A stretch of 35,470 nucleotides of DNA from positions 1-35,470 of the IMG/VR virus record IMGVR_UViG_3300009080_000035. One strand, written 5' to 3'. A program made the position numbers and the translations under genes. This document shows, in pieces, positions 1 to 9,097 of the stretch (its first letter is position 1; every line of letters starts with the position of its first letter). The notes beneath the pieces are model-generated. The model saw only the letters and a list, made by a program, of their open reading frames with translations, had not been told where the DNA came from and did no database searches. The DNA is from a virus.

Positions 1-59
1 CAGGTTTTGGAACAAACACAGATGAAGTAATATTTCATCATATCGTAGAGAGAAATTGA
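1..59 (+). CDS. C-terminal end of an upstream gene, truncated by the window edge
   Basis: Frame 3 is open from the left edge and ends with TGA at 57-59. It gives the 18-residue tail GFGTNTDEVIFHHIVERN. The stop shares one base with the ATG of the next gene (TGATG), which is the tight coupling seen through the rest of this operon, so a real upstream tail/baseplate gene is likely. The tail is too short to assign a family. Only the reading frame and the spacing support the call. Confidence 0.6.
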   Translation, partial: GFGTNTDEVIFHHIVERN

Positions 60-2044
60 TGCTTAATTTATCAATTACAAACCAAGGTAAAGAAAAAGAA
101 ATAATAATAAATATTATTTCTTGTGTAACTTCGCACACAGAAAAACTTGGTATTAGTAAAAAAATAAATAGTAATGATGTTGGGCTATACCATTTTGAAA
201 GTAAAAGTATTACATGTAAAGATAATATTGTTTTAAAAGATTTATCTTGGGCTTCTATTTATAATGAAGAAAAAGAAGGAAAACTTTTTTCTTTCTCAGG
301 AAAAAGCTTTTCTTCTACATCAGAAGATATTCTTTTAACAAGAGTTATAAGCCAAGATAAATTAGGAAACGAATTACCTTTATTTTACAAACACAACAAA
401 AAATTAAAAGAGGGTAAAATACAAAGAATAGTTTATGGAAAAGAACTAGAAGAAATATTTGGATACGAATTTGTTAATGGGTATATCTATACGAACTATG
501 AAAACCAGTACGATATAGAATCGGGTAGCTATAAGTTATATTTTATTAACGGAATAGATTTTAATGGTAATCAAGTAAACGAGTTGCTTAACCCAGTAAA
601 AGCATTTGAAAAAGCTACTTGGGAAAATTTAGATTTAGAATCAGGAGAAATTGTAGGAGATGTATATGTTCTTGAAGAGAAAAACATAGGCTTTGATGTT
701 AAAGTTTTTTTTGATGAAAAAGAAATATGTGGAACAAATCAAGAAAACAAACTTTATGCTAAAACAGGAAAGAATAGTTTAATAAGATTAATAAAGCCAG
801 AAGAAGATTCTAATCAAAATTCTTGGATATTAAAAGTAAGTAATGGAGCTTTTTGGGACAATAAAAAATATTGGGTTTCTGAATTTATAAATCAAAATTT
901 TAATCCTGAATTAGGAATTTTAAAAAAAGAAAACAAAGATTGTTTATTAGTAAACAAGAATATTTTAAAGTTACCAGAAAAAGAAATCATTATAAACGAA
1001 GATAAGAATTGTGAGTTGAATCTTTATATTTATGACTCTTTGTATAAAATAAAAAAAGTTATATCTACAAACAAAAATATGATTGGAGAAAGATATAACG
1101 AAAATCTAATTTGGGAAAGTGGTATAGAGTCTTTTGATTTGAAAAATGGTTTTGTTGAACTGGATAAAAGCTTAGAGCTAAACGACATTGTAAAAGCAAA
1201 TTTCTTTTACAATACAAAAGACTATAGCCTAGTAGAAATAGACATAAACCCTTTTAAAAACAAAAAGATTGTAGATAAAAACTTACTTGTTTATTTGAAG
1301 CCTAATATGTTGCGAGGAGAACGCAGCATAGAATGGCTGTTTTTTGATGATAAAGGAAGGGTATGTGAAGCTTCTCAGAAAGAATTAAAAGTTAAAGTAA
1401 ACAATAGCTTTAACCAGAATACAATTATTTCAGAAAGCATTGATACGTTTTTTGAAATGTATTGTTACGGAAACGAAAATAACTTCCAATACTTACCATT
1501 AGGTGAAATTTCTTATAAAGAAGATTTTTATATAGAAGAAATTGAAGTAATCGATATAAGAAATAAAGAAAATTTAGAGTTAGAAGAAGCAATCAAAAGA
1601 CAGTGGAAGTTACTTCAGTCAAAATATGGATACGGAAAAGATGGGCAAGTAGTTCAAAAAAATAACATAATCTATGTAAAAGTTCCTCTGGAAATTTTAG
1701 AAAAAGAAACTGAAGAAGTAATAGAGAAAGCTATAAGAAGAAAGCTTCCTGCGCATGTAGAAGTAGTAATAGATTATGTTTATGAAAAAAGTAATTTAAC
1801 AATTCTTAATAACATTGAAAATCAAATAAACATATCAATGAGCTGGGAAATGCCTGGTAGTTATAAGTTGTATAAAAGCAATAAAGAAGACGGCGTAAAA
1901 GAGTTAATTTATCAAAAAGAAAGTACAAGTATAGAAACAATATCTTATACAGATAACAACGTAGTATCTGGAAAAACATATTACTATTGGGCTAGAATAA
2001 ATGATTACCCACTAGGAGATACATACGGAGTAGAAGTAAGATGA
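59..2044 (+). CDS. Large tail/baseplate structural protein with C-terminal fibronectin-III-like domain
   Basis: This encodes about 661 residues. The frame also has a TTG at 56, but the ATG at 59 overlaps the upstream stop as TGATG and is the better start. The protein is rich in Lys, Glu and Asn and has no signal peptide or membrane segment. At about residues 500-570 a helical stretch ends in the motif RRKLPAHVEV, which recalls LPAH motifs in tail proteins of the gpI/baseplate type; this is an impression, not a tested match. The last 80 or so residues look like a fibronectin-III beta sandwich, with SMSWEMPGSYKLYKS followed by a GKTYYYWAR strand. It is translationally coupled (ATGA) to the next gene. 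The likely role is in the baseplate or tail tip. The exact protein is not recognised. Confidence 0.7.
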   Translation: MLNLSITNQGKEKEIIINIISCVTSHTEKLGISKKINSNDVGLYHFESKSITCKDNIVLKDLSWASIYNEEKEGKLFSFSGKSFSSTSEDILLTRVISQDKLGNELPLFYKHNKKLKEGKIQRIVYGKELEEIFGYEFVNGYIYTNYENQYDIESGSYKLYFINGIDFNGNQVNELLNPVKAFEKATWENLDLESGEIVGDVYVLEEKNIGFDVKVFFDEKEICGTNQENKLYAKTGKNSLIRLIKPEEDSNQNSWILKVSNGAFWDNKKYWVSEFINQNFNPELGILKKENKDCLLVNKNILKLPEKEIIINEDKNCELNLYIYDSLYKIKKVISTNKNMIGERYNENLIWESGIESFDLKNGFVELDKSLELNDIVKANFFYNTKDYSLVEIDINPFKNKKIVDKNLLVYLKPNMLRGERSIEWLFFDDKGRVCEASQKELKVKVNNSFNQNTIISESIDTFFEMYCYGNENNFQYLPLGEISYKEDFYIEEIEVIDIRNKENLELEEAIKRQWKLLQSKYGYGKDGQVVQKNNIIYVKVPLEILEKETEEVIEKAIRRKLPAHVEVVIDYVYEKSNLTILNNIENQINISMSWEMPGSYKLYKSNKEDGVKELIYQKESTSIETISYTDNNVVSGKTYYYWARINDYPLGDTYGVEVR

Positions 2045-2496
2045 GCTTTCATTTTTTAAATTCTAAAAACGAAATAATCTCTCAGAAAGAAATTGTAGAT
2101 CTTTTTTCTGAACTAAATAATGGTAACGAAGTTACAATAACAGTTTTTTCTGACAACATAAATGGAACAAATTCTCCTGGAATCTACGTAAAAGAAAGTA
2201 GTTTTTTAGGAGAAGTAAATATCAAACCAAAAGAATCAAAATATAAAGATATGAATGACCTGCTTCATTGGGGAAGCAATGAAGATAATGACTGGGGTTT
2301 AGAAATTTTAATAAATGGAGAGTTTGTTAAATTTAAATACGGACAAGGTTCTTCATTTAGAGAAATGATTAGTTTGCCTCAAGCAGCAAACATGACTGGA
2401 ACAGGAAATTTTGATATAACTTTGCGATATAAAAATAATCCTGAAAAAGGAACTAGAAAACTATTTATAGGAATAGAGGTAGAGGATGTTTCGTGA
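2041..2496 (+). CDS. Small tail/baseplate-associated protein, function unknown
   Basis: This 151-residue protein starts at an ATGA overlap with the previous gene, so the two are probably co-translated. It looks like a compact all-beta protein with alternating hydrophobic strands (for example EVTITVF, LEILING, FDITLRY). There is no membrane segment, signal peptide or catalytic motif. Its place between large tail proteins suggests a structural or connector role in the baseplate. I do not recognise the family. The coding call rests on the uninterrupted frame, the coupling on both sides and composition like its neighbours. Confidence 0.7.
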   Translation: MSFHFLNSKNEIISQKEIVDLFSELNNGNEVTITVFSDNINGTNSPGIYVKESSFLGEVNIKPKESKYKDMNDLLHWGSNEDNDWGLEILINGEFVKFKYGQGSSFREMISLPQAANMTGTGNFDITLRYKNNPEKGTRKLFIGIEVEDVS

Positions 2497-4348
2497 AAGA
2501 TTATACGATTTCTCAGGTATAAAAAAAGACGCTGGTAGATATAGAGTAAATCTTCAAGAATTAAAAAAGAGCCTCGAAACAGATGTTGAGGCTTTTATTT
2601 ATTCTAAAACAGGGAGACCAGAAAACATAAATTTTTACAGATGGAAAAGAGGAGCTTTATCATCTGCTGAGATTAATGCGAATATAAATAATATTCGTTA
2701 TGTTTTGTATAATCATTTTCTAGAGAATGAAGTTATAACAAATACTTTGTTTTCTTTAAAATTAGAAGAAAATAATTACGGAAAAGTTCTATCTAAAAAC
2801 CTATTAAGAATAGAAGATTCAATAGAAGAAACTATAAAAAAATTAAATTCAAAATATACAAAAGTAAAATACGTTTCAATTTTTAAAGAAAAAGATTTTG
2901 AAGAAACTTATGACTTAATAGATATTAAAAGTAATTTAATATTAGAAAAAAAGTATCAATGTGATTTTAAAGAAGGAAGCATTGAGTGTAAGAAAAAAGT
3001 AATAGATGTTATAGAACCTATAAAAGCAGAAATAGTAAAAGAGAGTTCTTTTATAGGAGATGACTTAATACAAATAAACATATCAGAAGATACAAGTTAT
3101 ATTTGGAGAGAAGATAAAGTTTATAGTTTTATTGTAGGTAAGAAAATAAATCATGTTAATCAATCTAAAATAAAACATAGACCAGTAGAATTAAAAATAA
3201 TATTTTCTTTAAAAACGAGCAAAGAAATCAACGAGCTTGATATAAGATTTGGTTCTTCTTTGCCTTGTGAAATAAAGACATTAGAGTATTTAAAAAATAA
3301 TGAGTGGGTAGAAATAGAGAATAAAGGAAAAAGAGATTTCTTTAATGGAAAGAAAATCTTTTTTGATAAAATAAGAACTAACAAGATAAAATTAATAATA
3401 AAGCAATCTAAATTTTATTCTAACGAGCTTTTTGAAAAAAGAAATAAGTTAGAGAAGCTAATAGAAGCAGAAAGCAACTATATAAAATATGCAGACTCTT
3501 ACAAAGAGAGCGTAGATATTTTTGATTTAAGTATTTCTAGTTTAAAACTTCAGTATAAGAAATCTGAAAAATTAGGTTTCTATAGAGAAGCAGAAGAAAC
3601 ATTTATAGAAAGTCCTGTTTCTATAAAACTAGAAAACGATTTTTATTACGAAGACAAAGATTGTTTTGTAGAAAAAGAATTACATTTAGTTATTTATGGA
3701 GACAAAAGTACTAAAGCATTTAAGAATAAAGAGATAAATTCTTTAAGAGTAAATAAAATTGTAAAAATACCTAATGACGCATTTAGAGAAAAAGAAGTTT
3801 TAATTTTTAATTCTATAAATGAAGCAAGATGTTCTTACTTTCCCAAGATAAGAAAAGAAGATAGAAACAAAAGTATCAATGAAATTATAAAAGTATTTAA
3901 AGAAGAAGTAGAACTTATACCTTATGTAGATTACTTGTTTTCTTTAGATGGAGGAGAGAATTTTTTTGAAGAAGAAACAAGCTTAACGGAAATAGAAGCA
4001 AGTATAAAAAATAGAGTAGCGGGAAATTTTATAATACTTTTAAAAAACAAAACAGTAGAAAACAGAAAATATACTATTGAGTACCAGCTAGATGGTGACT
4101 TTTATATTGATGAAAAAAGCGGTATTAAAATAAAAAATAAAGAAATTGTTTTTCCTGAGTCATATGAAAATAGCTCAGGTTTTGTAAGACCTAGATTTAT
4201 TTTAAGAAATCAAAATAAAAATTTAGAATCTTCAATAATCAAAAGATATAAACTATTAATTGAAGAGAAAGAAAAATCAGAGTCTTCTAAAATAGATTAC
4301 GAGACATTTAAAGAAAAAGTAGCAGGAGATAACAACAATGTCATTTAA
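2486..4348 (+). CDS. Large tail/baseplate protein with discoidin (F5/8 type C)-like module, paralogue 1
   Basis: This encodes 620 residues. It overlaps the previous gene by 11 bases and has a GAGG just before the ATG. The N-terminal 130 or so residues are helical, with a WKRGALSSAEINANI segment. At about residues 235-310 a beta-rich block has the form of an F5/8-C (discoidin-like) domain: NELDIRFGSSLP, then an NNEWVEI turn and a closing KIKLIIKQS strand. A helical linker and further beta domains follow (ELIPYVDYLFSLDGG and on). The next two genes share this plan of helical N-terminus plus discoidin-like blocks. Discoidin-like domains in tail proteins usually bind carbohydrate or pack baseplate parts; which applies here is inference. 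It ends with an 11-base overlap with the next gene. Confidence 0.7.
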   Translation: MFRERLYDFSGIKKDAGRYRVNLQELKKSLETDVEAFIYSKTGRPENINFYRWKRGALSSAEINANINNIRYVLYNHFLENEVITNTLFSLKLEENNYGKVLSKNLLRIEDSIEETIKKLNSKYTKVKYVSIFKEKDFEETYDLIDIKSNLILEKKYQCDFKEGSIECKKKVIDVIEPIKAEIVKESSFIGDDLIQINISEDTSYIWREDKVYSFIVGKKINHVNQSKIKHRPVELKIIFSLKTSKEINELDIRFGSSLPCEIKTLEYLKNNEWVEIENKGKRDFFNGKKIFFDKIRTNKIKLIIKQSKFYSNELFEKRNKLEKLIEAESNYIKYADSYKESVDIFDLSISSLKLQYKKSEKLGFYREAEETFIESPVSIKLENDFYYEDKDCFVEKELHLVIYGDKSTKAFKNKEINSLRVNKIVKIPNDAFREKEVLIFNSINEARCSYFPKIRKEDRNKSINEIIKVFKEEVELIPYVDYLFSLDGGENFFEEETSLTEIEASIKNRVAGNFIILLKNKTVENRKYTIEYQLDGDFYIDEKSGIKIKNKEIVFPESYENSSGFVRPRFILRNQNKNLESSIIKRYKLLIEEKEKSESSKIDYETFKEKVAGDNNNVI

Positions 4349-7100
4349 TGATCTAATTGATAATGTAAACATAGATTTAGAAAAAAACTTGTTGTTAAAA
4401 AAGGAAGAGACTGGGTATGAAGATAGCTTTTATGAAAAGTTATCTTTAAATGAGTACGAAGAAAAAATTAATTTAAAATTAAAAATAATAAACCAGCTAG
4501 AGCAATTAGATGCTAGTTATTTAAAAAATTTAAAAGAAGTAATAGATTATAAATTAAAGAAAGTTCTTATAACTAAAAATAATTTAGAGACATTAACAAT
4601 AGATTATATAAATAAACTAGAAGAACAAAAATATAAAATAGATTCAAAAGAAAAAGAGTTAAGTCAAAAACTATCTATTCTTAATGGCTTTGAAGAAGAT
4701 ATAAAGTTTTATTTTGAGGAAAAGTTTCAAAATAATTTTTATATTAAAACAAGCACATTAAATAAAATGTACGTAGAGAATAAAGAAAAAAGAGTTACAC
4801 TTCCAATTAAAGAAATGGAAGAGCTTAATATCTCAGAAATTGAGATAAGTAAAAACAATAATATTATTGCAGGCAGCATAGATAGCGGGAAGCAAAAACT
4901 TTTATTAAATATTATTGATAACAATCCAAGTACATATTTCGAAGCTTATAAAGAGAATGAAGGTCCATTAAAAATGGATTTAAAATGCAAGCTTAGAAAA
5001 GAGTCAGTAATAAATCATATAGAAATAAATTGCTTTCTCCAAAATGGAGTAGATGAAGTATATATTGAAGACATAAAGTATATACAAGAAAATGGAAATA
5101 CAAGTTCGATAAAAACTTTATTAGACTTAAATAAAGAAAATTTAATTATCAAAGGTTCAGAAAACAAAGGTAATAAAAGCTTTGTACATATACCTGTAAA
5201 GGCAAAACAGGTAGTAATAAGTTTCAAAGTAAAAGAATACGTAATTAGAAATAATAAAAAAATATTTTCTATTGCTATAAAAAATATAAAATTAAATTCT
5301 ATAAAGTACAAAGAGTTTGGATATATAGAAAGTACAGAATTAAATATCCCAAAAGGAATTTATAAAGCTAGAGGGAGCATAGATTCTTTTCCTGAAAAGA
5401 ATATAGGGTATAAAAGTTCTTTAAAGTTAAGTGAAGACTCTAATTTTTCCTATGAAGACGAAGAGATACTTCTTGATGGAGAAGAAAAAAGTATTGGATA
5501 TAAAATGAAAATTGAAAGAGGTGACTTAGAGTCACTATCTTTTAAAAATAAAGAATTCTTTTTCTTAGATACAGATACTATAACAAGATTGTACTCTAAA
5601 AAAATATCTCCAATGACCTATGATATAGGAGAAAAAAGAAATCTAAATATTTATCTACCTGAAATGATTAATAGATCATTTGATATAGATAAAAGTATTA
5701 AGATAGGAAGTATTTCAAACGAAGGGTTAAATGAATTAGTACTGCCTATAAGTTTAGCGTCTTTAAAAGTAAAAAAAGAAGACATAATTGTTTATATGAA
5801 TAACAGTGAATGGCTTCTAATAGATTCTAAAGAAAACTTAGAAAATGGTAAATTTTATATCGATGATAAATTTGAAAAAATAAGCTTTAAGCTTAACACA
5901 ACTGGTTACTTGTATTCATGTAAAATTGCTTTAAAACCTGGGTTTAATGAAATTATCAAAAAGGGTGAAGGCTATTTTGTAAAAATAGAAGAAGAATTTG
6001 ATAAAGATTTAAAAACAATAAAAGTTTTTAATTTAATAAAAAGTCTAAAGAAAAAAACAGAATTCTTAGAAATAGGAAAAGAAGAATTTTATTTAGAACA
6101 AGAATACATAGACTTGAATGAAACAAAAATGTTTATAAAAACAGATTCAGTTTGGGAAGAAACTGAAGCCGGAAGAATAGAGCCGTTAAATGGAAGGCTG
6201 TATTGGAGCGAAGGAAAAGATAAAGAAAGAAAAATAGAGTACAGCTTTTTTGATTATAAAGAAGTAGAAAATAAAAAATTATGGAGCAATAAAAATAAAA
6301 ATTACGGTATTTTTATTAGCGAAGAGGATCTTGTAATAGAAGAAGTTTCAGAAGTTTTAAATAACGAAAAAAACAACTACTATGTATTTGACGGTAACTA
6401 CAAAACAAGAGAAGTAGTCAGCGAGAATAATAAAAGATTTATTTTGAAAGAAGGAAATATTATAAAAGGATCTTTAGAAGCAGATATAAATCTTTTTGAA
6501 GGAGAAAAATTTAAAGAAGTAGAATATGTAAATGGGAACATAGAATTCTTGTCTTTAGAAAAAATGGAAAGAGATCAAGTTCCAAACATATCTAAAAGCA
6601 CTTCTAATACTGTTTCTTTTACTTTATCTGAGAAACCCTACCTGGAAGAAGGGCTTGGTATAAAAGTTTATAAAAAGGGAATCCTTGTAAACAATTCAAT
6701 AAGAATAAATGGGAAAGTTTGTGAATTAGAAATAGAGGAAGAAACGGGAAAAGATTATTACCTTGAGTACTTCTATGAAAAAGAAGAGAAAGAGTTAATA
6801 AATAAATATTCTGTAGACTACAAAAATGGAATACTTTTCTCTTCTAAAGATATTGTGAATTCTGAAAATAAAAAAATTAGTTACAAAATTGGTAGAATCG
6901 GATTAGAGTATAGCCTTGTTAAATATTTAAAAGAATATGAAGTTTTTAAAGATGAAACAAAAGTTTATACAGAAAATTTACCTAGTTATAAAAACCAAGT
7001 AAAATTTTGTTGGGAAAAAATTCTAGATGAAATATCTCTAGAAGAATTAAGAGAATATTTCTCTCCAATAATTTACAAAATAAAGCTAGAGATGAAATGA
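4338..7100 (+). CDS. Very large tail/baseplate protein with discoidin-like modules, paralogue 2
   Basis: This encodes 920 residues. The ATG at 4338 lies 9 bases after an AGGAG inside the end of the previous gene. Residues of about 30-130 are strongly charged and heptad-like, suggesting a coiled coil. At about 190-330 the block opening DNNPSTYFEAY has the form typical of F5/8-C domains (D-x-x-P-x-T-x-[WF]-E) and continues in a long beta sandwich. A second beta block around 340-430 and Ig-like segments to the C-terminus follow. No enzymatic motif is visible. Length and plan match the genes on both sides, so I infer a gene family made by duplication, likely wedge or peripheral baseplate proteins. 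The stop overlaps the next start as ATGA. Confidence 0.7.
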   Translation: MSFNDLIDNVNIDLEKNLLLKKEETGYEDSFYEKLSLNEYEEKINLKLKIINQLEQLDASYLKNLKEVIDYKLKKVLITKNNLETLTIDYINKLEEQKYKIDSKEKELSQKLSILNGFEEDIKFYFEEKFQNNFYIKTSTLNKMYVENKEKRVTLPIKEMEELNISEIEISKNNNIIAGSIDSGKQKLLLNIIDNNPSTYFEAYKENEGPLKMDLKCKLRKESVINHIEINCFLQNGVDEVYIEDIKYIQENGNTSSIKTLLDLNKENLIIKGSENKGNKSFVHIPVKAKQVVISFKVKEYVIRNNKKIFSIAIKNIKLNSIKYKEFGYIESTELNIPKGIYKARGSIDSFPEKNIGYKSSLKLSEDSNFSYEDEEILLDGEEKSIGYKMKIERGDLESLSFKNKEFFFLDTDTITRLYSKKISPMTYDIGEKRNLNIYLPEMINRSFDIDKSIKIGSISNEGLNELVLPISLASLKVKKEDIIVYMNNSEWLLIDSKENLENGKFYIDDKFEKISFKLNTTGYLYSCKIALKPGFNEIIKKGEGYFVKIEEEFDKDLKTIKVFNLIKSLKKKTEFLEIGKEEFYLEQEYIDLNETKMFIKTDSVWEETEAGRIEPLNGRLYWSEGKDKERKIEYSFFDYKEVENKKLWSNKNKNYGIFISEEDLVIEEVSEVLNNEKNNYYVFDGNYKTREVVSENNKRFILKEGNIIKGSLEADINLFEGEKFKEVEYVNGNIEFLSLEKMERDQVPNISKSTSNTVSFTLSEKPYLEEGLGIKVYKKGILVNNSIRINGKVCELEIEEETGKDYYLEYFYEKEEKELINKYSVDYKNGILFSSKDIVNSENKKISYKIGRIGLEYSLVKYLKEYEVFKDETKVYTENLPSYKNQVKFCWEKILDEISLEELREYFSPIIYKIKLEMK

Positions 7101-9097
7101 TGAAAACTAATATAAAAAACTATTTAATAGCAAATTATGTAAAAGAATATAAAAAAAGTCCTAGCGAAAATGAAATTAAATTAATTTACGAAGACTTTAT
7201 AAAAAAAAATAAAGAAGTAGAAACTTTAGGTCTTCTTGTTGGAGAAAAAGATAAGCTTCAACAAGCAGGAGAAGAGTCTTCTAGCAAAAGTCATGAAAAA
7301 ATAAAGAGCAAGCTAATTAAAGATTTAGATTTCTTAATTAAAGAAAATCTTAAAAAAGAAAACGAATTAAAATCTTTTTTTAAAGAGCAAAGCAGTAATT
7401 TAAATAAAACAATTTCTAAATTAGAAAACTTAGAAAGAAATGTTAATAAAAATTTACTGTTATATAGTAGCGATGATCCTTTTAGTTATGGAATAATAGA
7501 AGATTTTTCTGATTACAATAAGATAAATCAAGAAAAATCTAATATATATTTACTAAATGGAAGAGCGACTTTAGGATTCGATTTTGTTACAGGCGAATCT
7601 TTTGAGCAGAAAAATATAAGTTACGATTTGGTTTATAGAAATAAAGGAAAGATAGAAAGTATAGAATATAATAATTTTTATAACGCACTTAAAAAAGACG
7701 GAAGGTTTTTTAAAGTTGTTGCTGTATCTAAATACAAAGACGAAACAATTGATTTTATAATCAATATAGATTTTGATAAAGAACGATACATTGACACTAT
7801 AAGCTATACGACCCAAAGTATTGAAACAAATTCAAAGCTTCAACAAAACTGTTACTGGAGTAGTGACGGAGTAAATTTTGAAAGAGTATTTGAAAGCGGA
7901 ATAAGAGTTCAAAACAATGACAATTTTATTGAAGTAAAAAAAGAACGTGTAAAATCTATTAAAATTATTTTAAGTAAAAGCTCTTCTGATACAAAGTATC
8001 AAAATGGGTGGGGGTATATTTTTGGGTTAGATTTTATAGGGTACATGTCAGCTGAATATAAGATAAACGAAGAAAGCACATTGTACTTAGGGCCTTATGA
8101 AGTAATAGACGAAGAAAACAACCCTGTTAATTTTACAATGGCAACAGCAAAAGGTGGTACTTGCTGCATAATACCAGATAAAAGTTCAATAGACTTATAT
8201 TTATCTAAAGACAATGAAACTTGGATTAAAAGTGATTTTATAAAAGAAGGAAAAAGTATTGTTCAGTTTGAAGAATCAGAAGGCAAAGCTTCAGACGGAA
8301 ATGTATTTGAAATACTAGATGTAAATTCTCAATCTAATTTTATTTCTGAACAAATTCCTGAAGGGCTTAGTTTGAGAAGCTCAGAAAGAATTTTAAATTA
8401 TTATATTCCAGAAGCAAATAGAAACAAATTATTTCTAAATAGTATAAACATAAAAAGAAACATTTTAAAAAATAATAAACAAGAAATTTACAATGCTTCT
8501 TCGGGATGGGAATTAGACTCTGGATATTATAAAACCAATATAGAAGTTTTAAAAATGGAAGGAATCTATTTAGACTTTGGAGAAAGTTCTTGTTTTCTAA
8601 ATGACAGGAAAGTTTCAGGAAATGTTTTTTTACCCTATGGTAAGCATACATTTAAAACTTCTAGTGAAAATTGGAAAGTTATAGAAGAAGAAGAATCTAT
8701 AAATTCTTTAAGAGAATTAAAACAAAAAGATGCGCTTTACCCTTACAATCATAAATACATTGTTGAAGGTTTTAATTACGAAAGAAACTTTAGAGGAACA
8801 AAGAAATATAAAGGAGTAGATAAAATCTATTCATTTAAAATGAAATTAAGCTCTGAAGGATCTTTTGAAAGTAGTAAAAGGCTTGATGAATATACTATAA
8901 AAGAGATTAATAATAATATTTATTTTGTGATAAAATGTAATGAAAATACAGGAGATGAAAAGATAGAAGATTATGAAATATCTTTTCGAAAAACAAGCAT
9001 CAGTACTTCTAATTTGTTATATATAAAAGCAATATTAAAAAGTTCTGATACGAAAGTTACTCCTAAAATTGATCAAATACAAGTCAGGGTGATCTAA
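7097..9097 (+). CDS. Large tail/baseplate protein with discoidin-like modules, paralogue 3
   Basis: This encodes 666 residues. It starts at an ATGA overlap, and the following in-frame ATG at 7100 is an alternative. The N-terminal 130 residues are helical and charged (coiled coil). A discoidin-like block runs from about 155 to 320, including DTISYTTQSIE, NCYWSSDGVNFERV and VKSIKIILSKS, the usual strand-turn-strand pattern of F5/8-C domains. A second beta block begins near STLYLGPYEVID and carries a Cys pair (GGTCCII). The C-terminus has LLYIKAILKSSD and ends KIDQIQVRVI, which looks like a beta strand that docks in an assembly. It belongs with the two preceding genes. A structural role in the baseplate is inferred from context. 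Confidence 0.7.
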   Translation: MMKTNIKNYLIANYVKEYKKSPSENEIKLIYEDFIKKNKEVETLGLLVGEKDKLQQAGEESSSKSHEKIKSKLIKDLDFLIKENLKKENELKSFFKEQSSNLNKTISKLENLERNVNKNLLLYSSDDPFSYGIIEDFSDYNKINQEKSNIYLLNGRATLGFDFVTGESFEQKNISYDLVYRNKGKIESIEYNNFYNALKKDGRFFKVVAVSKYKDETIDFIINIDFDKERYIDTISYTTQSIETNSKLQQNCYWSSDGVNFERVFESGIRVQNNDNFIEVKKERVKSIKIILSKSSSDTKYQNGWGYIFGLDFIGYMSAEYKINEESTLYLGPYEVIDEENNPVNFTMATAKGGTCCIIPDKSSIDLYLSKDNETWIKSDFIKEGKSIVQFEESEGKASDGNVFEILDVNSQSNFISEQIPEGLSLRSSERILNYYIPEANRNKLFLNSINIKRNILKNNKQEIYNASSGWELDSGYYKTNIEVLKMEGIYLDFGESSCFLNDRKVSGNVFLPYGKHTFKTSSENWKVIEEEESINSLRELKQKDALYPYNHKYIVEGFNYERNFRGTKKYKGVDKIYSFKMKLSSEGSFESSKRLDEYTIKEINNNIYFVIKCNENTGDEKIEDYEISFRKTSISTSNLLYIKAILKSSDTKVTPKIDQIQVRVI

